From Streptomyces sp. L2 (lineage in GTDB: Bacteria > Actinomycetota > Actinomycetes > Streptomycetales > Streptomycetaceae): 64,000 nucleotides of DNA. The notes beneath the pieces are model-generated. The model was not told the DNA's origin, did no database searches, and worked only from the letters and a program-made list of their open reading frames with translations. Both the position numbers and the translations under genes were made by a program. Within the stretch, counting starts at the first letter, position 1, and the number at the start of each line of letters is the position of its first letter. The stretch covers positions 4,030,001 through 4,094,000 of the forward strand of contig NZ_QBDT01000001.1 in assembly GCF_004124325.1 (NCBI RefSeq), in the 5' to 3' direction. Positions 56,801-64,000 of the stretch are shown piece after piece.

Positions 56801-57442
56801 TCAGCCCGCGTTCAGTTCCGTCAACTCGGCCAGCGGCAGCGTGTGCTGGGTCTGGAGTACCTTCGCCCGCAGGTACCGGACGTTGTGCGCCGTGGTGAAC
56901 ACCCCGGTCGGCACCCGGTCCCGGACCACCATGCCCAGCGACCGCAACTGCTCCGCCTTGTCCGGGTTGTTGGAGAGCAGATCCAGCTCGCCGATGCCCA
57001 GCGCGGCCAGCATCTGCGCGGCCGCCGTGTAGTCGCGGGCGTCCTCCGGGAGGCCGAGGGCCGCGTTCGCCTCGTAGGTGTCGAGGCCCTGGTCCTGAAG
57101 GGCGTAGGCGTCGAGCTTGTTGTAGAGGCCGATGCCGCGCCCCTCCTGGCGGAGGTACAGCAGGACGCCACCGCGGCCGGCGATGCGTTCGACCGCCTCC
57201 CGCAGCTGGGGTCCGCAGTCGCAGCGGGCCGAGCCGAAGACGTCCCCGGTGAGGCACTCGGAGTGCAGACGGACCAGCGGGACGGTGCCGGGCGCGGGGT
57301 CGCCCAGGATCACGGCGACGTGCTCCGCGCCGTCGGTCAGGCCGTGGAAGGTGACGAGTTCGGCGTCGACGCCGTAGCCGTCATGGAAGCGCAGCGGTAC
57401 CCGGACGCGGGCGCGCGGCGTGGCGACAGGGGTGGTGGGCAT
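56801..57442 (-). CDS. ribA: GTP cyclohydrolase II
   Basis: A 213-residue stand-alone RibA converting GTP to 2,5-diamino-6-ribosylamino-pyrimidinone phosphate, formate and pyrophosphate. The zinc ligands Cys63, Cys74 and Cys76 (CLTGDVFGSARCDCG) and the catalytic block YLRQEGRGIGLYNKLDAYAL are intact. ATG at 57442 has GGAGG upstream. Housekeeping RibA in Streptomyces is often fused to RibB, so this unfused copy, beside a MarR gene and an unusual RibD, probably serves a dedicated pathway (a flavin, deazaflavin or pteridine-like product). The substrate chemistry is known; the pathway role is inferred. Confidence 0.93.
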   Translation of the reverse strand: MPTTPVATPRARVRVPLRFHDGYGVDAELVTFHGLTDGAEHVAVILGDPAPGTVPLVRLHSECLTGDVFGSARCDCGPQLREAVERIAGRGGVLLYLRQEGRGIGLYNKLDAYALQDQGLDTYEANAALGLPEDARDYTAAAQMLAALGIGELDLLSNNPDKAEQLRSLGMVVRDRVPTGVFTTAHNVRYLRAKVLQTQHTLPLAELTELNAG

Positions 57443-57473
57443 GCGGGCCTCCGGGTCCGTGGCGATCTCCGGA

Positions 57474-57542
57474 CCGCTTGCTTCAGATTTGAAGCAAGCG
57501 GTTGTGATCGTGGACCCTACCCCATGCTTAAAACTTAAAGCA
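57474..57542. promoter_or_regulatory. Two palindromes upstream of ribA, candidate MarR sites
   Basis: A 28-bp palindrome with exact 12-bp arms (CCGCTTGCTTCA at 57474-57485, complement at 57490-57501) contains TTCAGATTTGAA. A second near-palindrome TGCTTAAAACTTAAAGCA lies at 57525-57542. The first resembles the TTCAACCTTGAA element in front of the MarR gene. Together they suggest two MarR dimers controlling ribA. Confidence 0.6.
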
Positions 57543-57588
57543 ACGGACTTTCGGTGGCGGCCCTGGACGCGGGGTCGGGCGCGCGTCG

Positions 57589-58395
57589 TCAGGAAAGCTC
57601 GTCCGCCGAGGAGCCGGAGCCGGAGCCCGTGCCTGCGCCCGAGCCCGAGCCTGCACCGGAGCCCGCCCCCGCCCCCGTCCCAGTCCCCGAGCCCGTGCCC
57701 GTGCCCGTGCCCGTGCCCGAGCCCGCACCGGAGCCCGTGTCCGCACCGGAGCCCGCCCCCGCCCCCGCCCCCGCCCCCGTCCCAGTCCCCGAGCCCGTGC
57801 CCGAGCCCGCACCGGAGCCCGTGTCCGCACCGGAGCCCGCCCCCGCCCCCGTCCCAGTCCCCGAGCCCGTGCCCGTGCCCGTGCCCGAGCATGGTGCCGA
57901 CCGTCGCCGCCACGGCACGTCCTCCGCCGCGCTCCCCGTCTCCTCGCCCTGCAGCCCCCGTACGATCCCGGTGCAGATCTCCTCCAGCTGCCCCACCTGC
58001 TCCGGCGTGAGCCGGTCGAAGAGGGTCGCGCGGACCGTGGCGACGTGCCCGGGCGCCGTACGCTCCAGGACGGCCGTGCCCGCCTCCGTCAGCACCGCGA
58101 TGCTGCTGCGCTTGTCCCACCGGCAGTCCTCGCGGCGCACCAGCCCGTCCCGCTCCAGCCGGGTCACCGCGTACGTCAGCCTGCTGCGGGTGATCTTCAG
58201 GGTCTCCGCGAGGTCCGTCATCCGCAGCCGCCGGTCGGGCGCGTCGGACAGGTTGGCCAGCACGGAGTAGAACAGGTGGGGCATGCCGGCCTCCTGCTGG
58301 AGCTGCCGGTCGATCGCGTCCTCCAGCAACTGGGAGGCGGCGATGTAGGCGCGCCACGCGCGCTGCTCCTCGGGGGTGAGCCAGCGGGTCGTCAT
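57589..58395 (-). CDS. MarR-family regulator with long Gly-rich repeat tail
   Basis: A 268-residue protein. Residues 1-155 are a normal MarR fold: [40 protein letters not shown], then [20 protein letters not shown] (winged helix). From about residue 160 to the end stretches a tail of about 105 residues made almost only of Gly, Thr, Ser, Ala and a few Asp ([20 protein letters not shown] and repeats). MarR proteins normally end near 150 residues. The tail is encoded by tandem repeats and may be disordered. ATG at 58395. It probably controls the adjacent ribA and ribD-like genes. Confidence 0.87.
   Translation of the reverse strand: MTTRWLTPEEQRAWRAYIAASQLLEDAIDRQLQQEAGMPHLFYSVLANLSDAPDRRLRMTDLAETLKITRSRLTYAVTRLERDGLVRREDCRWDKRSSIAVLTEAGTAVLERTAPGHVATVRATLFDRLTPEQVGQLEEICTGIVRGLQGEETGSAAEDVPWRRRSAPCSGTGTGTGSGTGTGAGAGSGADTGSGAGSGTGSGTGTGAGAGAGAGSGADTGSGAGSGTGTGTGTGSGTGTGAGAGSGAGSGSGAGTGSGSGSSADELS
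57600..57893 (-). repeat. Tandem repeats coding the Gly-rich MarR tail
   Basis: The stretch is built from 6-bp steps (GAGCCC, GTGCCC, GCCCCC on plus) arranged in longer blocks. A block containing CCCGTCCCAGTCCCCGAGCC occurs three times (near 57675, 57777 and 57850) with matching neighbours, showing duplication of 75-100-bp segments. Confidence 0.85.
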
Positions 58396-58411
58396 GCCGC
58401 CAGTGTAAGTT

Positions 58412-58427
58412 GTTTCAACCTTGAACC
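58412..58427. promoter_or_regulatory. Candidate MarR box in the marR-ribD spacer
   Basis: TTCAACCTTGAA (58414-58425) is an inverted repeat TTCAA-N2-TTGAA in the 67-bp divergent spacer, 19 nt upstream of the MarR start. It has the same form as the palindrome before ribA. Confidence 0.6.
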
Positions 58428-58462
58428 AAACCCGTAGTCCAAAGGCCAGGGAGAGCGCGCCG

Positions 58463-59596
58463 ATGCCGTACCCGTACGTCCTGCTGTCCGCCGCCGTCTC
58501 GCTCGACGGCTGCCTGGACGACACCGGCCCCGACCGGCTGCTGCTCTCCAGCCCCGCCGACTTCGACCGGGTCGACGAGGTGCGCGCCTCCGTGGACGCC
58601 ATCCTGCTCGGCGCCGGCACCATCCGCGCCGACAACCCGCGCCTCCTCGTCAACTCCGCCGAGCGCCGCGCGGCCCGCCTCGCCGCGGGGAAGCCGGAGT
58701 ACCCGCTCAAGGTCACCGTCACCGCCACGGGCGGCCTCGACCCCGCTGCGAACTTCTGGCACACCGGCGGCGACAAGATCGTCTATACGACCGGCCGGGG
58801 CGCCGAGCGGGCCGCCCGCGCCCTCGGCCCCACGGCGGACGTCGTCGCCCTCGGCCCGGACCTCGACTGGCGCGCCCTGCTGGAGCACCTGCACGACGTC
58901 AGGGGCGTACGGCGGCTGATGGTCGAGGGCGGCGGCACCGTCCACACCCAGCTCCTCCAGCAGGACCTCGCCGACGAACTCCAGCTGGTCCTCGCCCCGG
59001 TCCTGGTCGGCGACCCGTCGGCCCCGCGCCTGTTCGGTTCGGGGGCGTACCAGGCGGGCCGGCTCCGCCTCACCGAGACCCGCCGGATCGAGGATGTCGT
59101 CCTCATGCGGTACGAGCCCACCGCCCCCGGCACCGGCCCGCTGCCCGGCCCGGCCGACCGCCACTGGCTGCGCACCGCCTGCGAGCTGGCCGCGCTGTGC
59201 CCGCCCTCGGAGACGGCCTTCAGCGTCGGCGCGGTCGTGGTCGCCGCCGACGGCACGGAACTGGCGCGCGGCCACTCGCGGGAGGGCGGCGACCCGGTGG
59301 TGCACGCCGAGGAGGCCGCTCTGGCCAAGCTCGACCCCGCCGACCCGCGGCTGCCCGGCGCCACCGTCTACAGCAGCCTGGAGCCCTGCGCCCGCCGCTC
59401 CTCGCGCCCGGCGCCGTGCGCCGAGCTGATCCTCGGGGCGGGCGTGCGCCGGGTGGTCACCGCCTGGCGCGAGCCGGACACCTTCGTGGCCGGGGCCGAC
59501 GGCACGGGGGTGCTGACCGGCGGGGGAGCGGACGTGGTCGTGCTGCCCGAGTACGAGGCCGCGGCCAAGGCACCGAACGCGCACCTGCTGGGCTGA
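58463..59596 (+). CDS. Bifunctional RibD-like protein with reversed domain order
   Basis: A 377-residue protein. Residues 1-218 are a RibD_C/DHFR-like reductase (VLLSAAVSLDGCLDD, VDAILLGAGTIRADNPRLLV, VRRLMVEGGGTVHTQLL). Residues 228-377 are a zinc deaminase of the cytidine-deaminase fold (His281-Ala-Glu283, SSLEPC with Cys309, APCAELI with Cys319). Canonical RibD/RibG has the deaminase first. The two reactions convert the RibA product to 5-amino-6-ribitylaminouracil phosphate. ATG at 58463 with GGGAG upstream. Divergent from MarR, with ribA beyond it: probably one regulon. Confidence 0.88.
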   Translation: MPYPYVLLSAAVSLDGCLDDTGPDRLLLSSPADFDRVDEVRASVDAILLGAGTIRADNPRLLVNSAERRAARLAAGKPEYPLKVTVTATGGLDPAANFWHTGGDKIVYTTGRGAERAARALGPTADVVALGPDLDWRALLEHLHDVRGVRRLMVEGGGTVHTQLLQQDLADELQLVLAPVLVGDPSAPRLFGSGAYQAGRLRLTETRRIEDVVLMRYEPTAPGTGPLPGPADRHWLRTACELAALCPPSETAFSVGAVVVAADGTELARGHSREGGDPVVHAEEAALAKLDPADPRLPGATVYSSLEPCARRSSRPAPCAELILGAGVRRVVTAWREPDTFVAGADGTGVLTGGGADVVVLPEYEAAAKAPNAHLLG

Positions 59597-59695
59597 GGAC
59601 GCCACCTGCTTCCGCCGGTGCCGGAGCGCCTCGACCTGCCCGGCGGGAACGGATGTGCATCGGACCCCGCGGATGGCGTACAGTGGTCTCAACGA

Positions 59696-59769
59696 CGCGG
59701 GGTGGAGCAGCTCGGTAGCTCGCTGGGCTCATAACCCAGAGGTCGCAGGTTCAAATCCTGTCCCCGCTA
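59696..59769 (+). tRNA. Initiator tRNA-fMet(CAU)
   Basis: Acceptor CGCGGGG with CCCCGCT (unpaired first position, C1 with U72), three G-C pairs in the anticodon stem (GGGCTCATAACCC) and anticodon CAT mark it as an initiator. CCA is not encoded. Confidence 0.93.
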
Positions 59770-59774
59770 CTGAA

Positions 59775-59815
59775 ACTCAGGGTCGGAATCCATCGGATTC
59801 CGGCCCTGAGTGTTT
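59775..59815 (+). terminator. Terminator after tRNA-fMet
   Basis: Seventeen-bp arms (59775-59791 with 59795-59811) with one G-U pair, followed by GTTTT. A strong intrinsic terminator. Confidence 0.85.
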
Positions 59816-60084
59816 TCTGCCGTCCCTCGGTGCGCCGACCCCACCCCTCACTCATGGTGACCGGACGGAAGCCCTCCGCATAACATCTGAGTCACCATCA
59901 AAACCTCTGTGACTCCTGAAGTTCGGTCAACCTGCCCGATTTGCATGCCTCTTGGCCCGTACGTCCGCTCTAGAAAGGGTAATGATCAAGCAGAACAGCT
60001 TGGAATCAGCTACCCCGGTCTATTAACGTTCGATAACGCAGCGCGGTCGTCCCAGCCGTCACAAGAGGCGGCTCCGTGCGCACG
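59816..60084. other. Promoter-side spacer of the riboswitch-controlled gene
   Basis: Non-coding stretch between the tRNA terminator and the riboswitch. It is AT-richer around 59980-60040 and must hold the promoter of the long 5' leader. I see no gene. Confidence 0.6.
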
Positions 60085-60240
60085 CGCCGAATCCCGCGAG
60101 GGAACCGGGGAACCACCACCTTGGGGTGAATCACGCGGATACCGCCGTGGACTTCTCAGTGAGTCCACGACACGTATACGCGCGTAGGAGACCTTCCTGC
60201 TCCGAACCCGTCAGCTAACCCGGTAGGCGGAGGAAGGAAA
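60085..60240 (+). promoter_or_regulatory. ydaO/yuaA-type c-di-AMP riboswitch
   Basis: The leader of the M23 peptidase gene carries the conserved ydaO blocks: CGCCGAATCCCGCGAGGGAA, CCGGGGAACCA, CACCTTGGGGTGAATC and, near the 3' end, CCGAACCCGTCAGCTAACCC followed by GGTAGGCGGAGG. Known members bind two c-di-AMP molecules and usually switch expression off at high ligand; in Streptomyces they precede cell-wall hydrolase genes such as rpfA. The element ends immediately before the ribosome-binding site GGAAAGGAG (60236-60244). Boundaries are approximate. Confidence 0.9.
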
Positions 60241-60253
60241 GGAGTACGCCCGC

Positions 60254-61294
60254 GTGGCGTCCAACCGGCCTGCCCCGACAGCCCCCTTCGTGCCCAGCCA
60301 GCGTGACGGCGAGCCCTACGGCTACGGCAACCAGCGCACCGACGAGGGCCCCTGGGAGGAGTGGAACCCCACCGAGGAGTCCATCCGCCCGGTACGCGGC
60401 CGGCACCGCGTCGCCAAGCAGCGCGGCGGCGGACTCGCCCGCAGCTCCACCGTCCTCGGCGTCGGTGTCATCGCCGCCGTCGGCGCGGGCGGCATGGCCA
60501 GCGCCAACACCGGCAAGCCGCCGGTGTCGATCTCGATGCCCGACCTGCCGGACCTGCCGTCCGTCGGCCACCTCTTCGACGACTCCTCCGACGCCCCCGC
60601 AGCCACCACGGCCTCGCTGGCCCACATCGGCACCGCCTCCGCCACCGACCAGGGCGGCTCCGACGCCGGCGAGGCGCTGCGCAACCGGATCATGGCCCAG
60701 GCCGACCGGCAGCAGAGCCAGGTCGACACCAAGGCCACCGTGGCCGCCGTCGCCGCCGCCGAGAAGCAGGCCGACGACGCGGCCGCCAAGGCGGAGAAGG
60801 CGGCCGCCACCGAGGCCGCCGACGCGAAGAAGGACGCGGAGGCCGCCGCCGCCAAGAAGGCCGAGGCGGAGCGCCTGGCCAAGCTGGCGAAGCAGTACAC
60901 GCTGCCGACGACGTCGTACACGATCACCGGGACGTTCGGCCAGCCCGGCTCGATGTGGTCCTCCGGCTACCACACCGGCCTCGACTTCGCCGCCCCCACC
61001 GGCACCCTCATCCACGCCATCCACAGCGGCAAGATCACCGGGGCCGGCTGGGCCGGCGCCTACGGCTACCGCACGATCCTCACCCTGGACGACGGCACCG
61101 AGCTGTGGTTCTGCCACCAGTCCTCGATCAACGTCACGGTCGGCCAGAAGGTCAGCACCGGCCAGGTCATCGGACGCGTCGGCGCCACGGGCAACGTCAC
61201 CGGCCCGCACGTCCACGTGGAGGTCCACCCGAACGGCCAGGCCACCGCCATCGACCCGATGACCTGGCTGCGGAGCAAGGGCCTCAACCCCTGA
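60254..61294 (+). CDS. M23 peptidase (LytM/lysostaphin-type cell-wall hydrolase)
   Basis: A 346-residue membrane-linked peptidoglycan endopeptidase. The cytoplasmic N-terminus (1-62) carries YGYGNQRTDEGPWEEW; a hydrophobic segment STVLGVGVIAAVGAGGMASA (65-84) exports or anchors the rest. A long Ala/Lys/Glu coiled coil (about 140-212) leads to the M23 domain with zinc ligands His240 and Asp244 (HTGLDF), His288, and HVHVEV (His319/His321). The domain is complete, so activity is likely. GTG at 60254 follows the c-di-AMP riboswitch, linking wall remodelling to c-di-AMP, as during germination and osmotic adaptation. Confidence 0.94.
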   Translation: MASNRPAPTAPFVPSQRDGEPYGYGNQRTDEGPWEEWNPTEESIRPVRGRHRVAKQRGGGLARSSTVLGVGVIAAVGAGGMASANTGKPPVSISMPDLPDLPSVGHLFDDSSDAPAATTASLAHIGTASATDQGGSDAGEALRNRIMAQADRQQSQVDTKATVAAVAAAEKQADDAAAKAEKAAATEAADAKKDAEAAAAKKAEAERLAKLAKQYTLPTTSYTITGTFGQPGSMWSSGYHTGLDFAAPTGTLIHAIHSGKITGAGWAGAYGYRTILTLDDGTELWFCHQSSINVTVGQKVSTGQVIGRVGATGNVTGPHVHVEVHPNGQATAIDPMTWLRSKGLNP

Positions 61295-61340
61295 GGGTCC
61301 CCTCCGGGGTTCCGTGCGGCGGGGACGCGTGCGGCCGGAC

Positions 61341-62726
61341 CTACGTCCGGTACGGGTTGTGCGCGGAGTACGGCACGGCCGGATAGCCGTAGTAGTCCTG
61401 GCCGTAGCCCTGGCCGTAGCCCTGTCCGTAGTCCTGGCCGGGGAGGTGGCCGTAGCCGTAGGCGGGCCAGTAGGGCGCCGGCGCCCGGGCGGACGCGCGG
61501 GTCGCGTACTCCAGCGCCGGCCAGGCCACGCCCCTCCGCGCCCACAGCTCGGACAGCAGCTCCCGCTCGCGTACGGCGAAGTCGGCCGGGGCCCTGCCCA
61601 GCCGCGCCCGGTGCCGCAGGAACGCGAGCGAGGTGGCGCAGGCCTCGTACCGCGCGACCGTCCGCCCGGCGGGCCGGCCGCCGAAGTGGTGCCGGGCGTA
61701 CTCGCGGGCCATCCGCCGCGCCCGCATCGACCCGAGGACGTACGGTTCGGCCGGGCCCAGCCACCCCGCGAACACATACGCCGGCAGCTCCTCCCGCACG
61801 GTCCGCAGTTCCCGCTGCCGGGTCCAGATCGCGAGCCAGGTCAGCAGGCCGAACGCGGGCACCATGAACAGGCCGTAGACGGCGAAGAAGCCGTACGCCC
61901 CGAAGGTCGAGGAGCCGTTCCAGAAGGCGTGCATGCCCATCGCGAGCAGCAGGCCGCCGAGCGGCAGCAGCACGCGCCGGGCGCGCTGCCCGTCCCCCGC
62001 GAGTGCGCCGGTGCCGAAGCCGATGCCGGTCAGGACGGTGAACAGGGGGTGGGCGAACGGGGACATCACGATGCGCACGAAGAAGGTGGCGGCGGTGACG
62101 GAGGCGATGCCGCGGCCGCCGGTGAGCTGGTCGGTGCCGAAGGCCGTGCCCAGGTAGAGGATGTTCTCGGTGAACGCGAAGCCGGTCGCGGTGATGCCGG
62201 CTATCACCACCCCGTCGACGATCCCCGTGAAGTCCCGTCTGCGGAACAGGAAGAGCAGCAGGACGGCCGCCGCCTTCGCGGACTCCTCGACGATCGGCGC
62301 TATCACCGTCGCGCCGAGGGTGTCGGCGCCGGCCGGGTCCGCCGTGGAGGTGGCTATCCAGTGCGTGGCGAAGCTGTTGGCGACGATCGCGATCAGCGCC
62401 GCCGCGCACGCGCCCCACGCGAAGGCGAAGACCAGGTTGCGCCAGGGGCCCGGTTCGACCCGGTCCAGCCAGCGGAACGCGGCCGTCAGCCAGGGCACGG
62501 GCAGCACGGCCAGCCCCAGCCCGACCAGGAAGCCCTCCGTGCCGGTCTGCCTTCGCACCAGCGCCAGGATGACCAGCCCGGACAGCGCGAGCAACGTGAT
62601 CAGTGCGCCGTACCGCACCCAGCCGCGCTGCCACCAGTGCGGGTGCCGGAGGGCGGCGTCGCCGGGTCCGGCGCCGGCGCCGGCTCCGGTGGGCGGTATC
62701 GGGTACGGGGCACTGGTGGGCGGCAC
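61341..62726 (-). CDS. PrsW-family intramembrane metalloprotease
   Basis: A 461-residue polytopic membrane protein with eight or more helices (about 38-330). All PrsW motifs are present: EESAK (147-151), FAFTENILYLG (Glu187), FAHPLFT (His226) and GMHAFWN (His266), the metal ligands of this membrane protease group. PrsW of Bacillus cleaves an anti-sigma factor; the substrate here is unknown. The cytoplasmic C-terminal part (about 330-461) is Arg-rich and ends in a Tyr/Gly repeat (DYGQGYGQGYGQDYYGYP). Convergent with the M23 gene (46 nt apart). Confidence 0.92.
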   Translation of the reverse strand: MPPTSAPYPIPPTGAGAGAGPGDAALRHPHWWQRGWVRYGALITLLALSGLVILALVRRQTGTEGFLVGLGLAVLPVPWLTAAFRWLDRVEPGPWRNLVFAFAWGACAAALIAIVANSFATHWIATSTADPAGADTLGATVIAPIVEESAKAAAVLLLFLFRRRDFTGIVDGVVIAGITATGFAFTENILYLGTAFGTDQLTGGRGIASVTAATFFVRIVMSPFAHPLFTVLTGIGFGTGALAGDGQRARRVLLPLGGLLLAMGMHAFWNGSSTFGAYGFFAVYGLFMVPAFGLLTWLAIWTRQRELRTVREELPAYVFAGWLGPAEPYVLGSMRARRMAREYARHHFGGRPAGRTVARYEACATSLAFLRHRARLGRAPADFAVRERELLSELWARRGVAWPALEYATRASARAPAPYWPAYGYGHLPGQDYGQGYGQGYGQDYYGYPAVPYSAHNPYRT

Positions 62727-62765
62727 GGCATCGACCCTAACGGTGACGACAACGAGGGGCTGTTG

Positions 62766-63632
62766 TCACTGCGCTTCCGGCTGCCCGTCCCGCGGTGACC
62801 GGTGGGGTACGCGGCGGAACAGCAGATCACGCACCACATGTCCCTTGTCCAGTCCCTGGCCCTCGAAACGGGTCAGCGGCCGGAACTCGGGGCGCGTCGC
62901 GAAACCGCCGTCCGCCTGGGTGTTCTCGAAGTCCGGGTGCGCGTCCAGGACCTCCAGCATCTGCTCGGCGTACGGCTCCCAGTCCGTCGCGCAGTGCACG
63001 ATCGCTCTGGGCTTCAGCCGGGTGGCGGCCAGCGACAGGAACTCGGGCTGGATCAGCCGCCGCTTGTGGTGCCGCTTCTTCGGCCAGGGGTCCGGGAAGT
63101 AGACGCGGAGGCCGTCGAGGGCGTCGGGGGTGAGCATCTCCCGGAGCAGGATGATCGCGTCGCCGTTGCCGACGCGGACGTTGCCCAGTCCGTTGCGGTC
63201 GGCGAGGTTGAGGAGGTTGCCCTGGCCCGGGGTGTGCACGTCCACCGCGAGGATCCCGGTGTCCGGGTCGGCGGCGGCCATCTGGGCGGTCGCCTCGCCC
63301 ATCCCGAACCCGATCTCCAGCACGACGCTCTTCACGCCGCCGAACAGTTCCCCCAGGTCGATGACCCGCTGCCCATCGATGTCCAGCCCCCACTGGGGCC
63401 ACAGCCGCTGCAGCGCGTCGGCCTGCCCGGCCGTGACCCTGCTCCGCCGCGGCTGGAAACTCCGGATCCGCCGCTCGAAGTGCGACCCCGCGGGATCCGC
63501 CTTCGGCCCGTCCGGAAACCGCGGCTCCCCCTTGGCCCGGGTATGCCGGACCGACACCCCGGGCACATGCGGTGCCCCCGACGCGACGGGTACGGACCGA
63601 GGGACATCGGAAGAGTTCAAGGAATCAGCCAC
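62766..63632 (-). CDS. trmB: tRNA (guanine46-N7)-methyltransferase
   Basis: A 288-residue SAM-dependent enzyme that methylates G46 in the tRNA variable loop. The SAM motif VVLEIGFGMGEATAQMA, LAVDVHTPGQGNLLNL and VYFPDPWPKKRHHKRRLIQP are TrmB signatures. A basic N-terminal extension of about 70 residues (RIRSFQPRRSRVTAGQ) is usual in actinobacteria. GTG start at 63632. It follows nothing on its strand within the window and precedes the PrsW gene by 40 nt, so the two could be co-transcribed. Confidence 0.96.
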   Translation of the reverse strand: MADSLNSSDVPRSVPVASGAPHVPGVSVRHTRAKGEPRFPDGPKADPAGSHFERRIRSFQPRRSRVTAGQADALQRLWPQWGLDIDGQRVIDLGELFGGVKSVVLEIGFGMGEATAQMAAADPDTGILAVDVHTPGQGNLLNLADRNGLGNVRVGNGDAIILLREMLTPDALDGLRVYFPDPWPKKRHHKRRLIQPEFLSLAATRLKPRAIVHCATDWEPYAEQMLEVLDAHPDFENTQADGGFATRPEFRPLTRFEGQGLDKGHVVRDLLFRRVPHRSPRDGQPEAQ

Positions 63633-64000
63633 AGTCCCCCAATTTTACGACCCCCACCCCACCCCCACCCGCAACAGACCCCATCCCACTTCCCGAGCCA
63701 CCGAGCGCCCGACAACGGCGCCGCCCCGGCCGCCGGCGCAGGACCCCGCACACCTCCTCGCCCCACCGAGCGCCCGGCAATGGCGCCCCCGCCCGCCCTG
63801 CCGACGGGCCCGGCCGCCGCGCGTACTCGCTCGCCCCACCGAGTGCCCGGCAACGAAGCCCCTGTCAGGTCCGGCCGCCATCGCCGCTCGCCGACCCGCC
63901 CGTGATGGCGGCCGCTCGCCCACTGCCCGGGGGCCGGGGGTCTTCTCGCCCGCCGAGCCGCCGGCAATGGCGCCGGCTTTGCCGAGGGGCCCGGCTGCGA
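63633..64000. repeat. Window-end spacer with dispersed GC-rich repeats
   Basis: A 368-bp stretch without a convincing gene. A motif of the form CCACCGAGCGCCCGGCAA, followed by YGGCGCC, occurs at about 63698, 63763 and 63835, with a weaker fourth copy near 63949, spaced 65, 72 and about 112 bp. The trmB promoter should also lie here. Confidence 0.65.

Noticed and set aside
57443..57588. FMN riboswitch upstream of ribA
   Set aside because: None of the conserved RFN-element blocks is present; the structure seen is a pair of protein-type palindromes.

Overview
The window is high-GC actinobacterial chromosome, almost certainly Streptomyces. Evidence: GC-rich third codon positions, frequent GTG starts, an intact bldC, an Lsr2 paralogue, a valine dehydrogenase gene, a c-di-AMP riboswitch in front of an M23 peptidase, and gene order matching (from memory) the S. 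coelicolor block from dnaX (SCO4067) to trmB (SCO4111). A parS-type ParB site agrees with a position in the origin-proximal core arm.

Layout. 1-1994: right end of an actinomycete integrative conjugative element (replication-initiator C-terminus, excisionase, tyrosine integrase) abutting tRNA-Ser(GGA). 2064-11847: SRP RNA, dnaX, a tandem-repeat-rich spacer, purD, a membrane protein resembling an M48 protease without its catalytic motif, a dimethylformamidase-like protein, purC. 11911-16239: tRNA-Gly genes around a leftward operon of ABC transporter plus two-component system. 16486-20319: lsrL, then purS-purQ-purL, overlapping and coupled. 20436-24783: secreted protein, MFS pump with divergent TetR, mycothiol-type enzyme, META-domain lipoprotein. 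24974-27604: purF and purM. Seven purine genes therefore lie within 22 kb, interspersed with unrelated genes. 27746-36918: DUF3073 protein, vdh, a conserved hypothetical, bldC, a tiny DUF6274-like protein, tRNA-Asp, hrpA, then tRNA-Phe/parS/tRNA-Asp/tRNA-Glu. 36999-46202: metallophosphoesterase, zincin-like protein, lipoprotein, DEAD-box helicase, FG-GAP exoprotein, APC transporter.

46312-52823 is the accessory part. tRNA-Lys(UUU) is followed by a 2.1-kb segment bounded by 34-bp direct repeats of the tRNA 3' end. It has no integrase and carries a DUF6907-type protein, a coupled ribbon-helix-helix/unknown pair that looks like a toxin-antitoxin module, and a decayed amidase gene. Next come an MpaB-type oxygenase, a frameshifted SpoIIE/PP2C remnant fused to the 3' end of an arsenite methyltransferase gene, and a divergent arsR-aquaglyceroporin pair.

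52960-64000: ECF41-type sigma factor with its flavoprotein neighbour, TetR/FMN-reductase pair with a palindromic operator, a MarR-controlled riboflavin-type cluster (GTP cyclohydrolase II plus a RibD whose domains are in reversed order), initiator tRNA-Met, riboswitch-controlled M23 peptidase, PrsW-type protease and trmB. The likeliest undescribed items are the integrase-less tRNA-Lys island with its coupled gene pair, the arsM-phosphatase fusion, and the MarR/RibA/reversed-RibD locus. All assignments are by reading the sequence; no database search was run.
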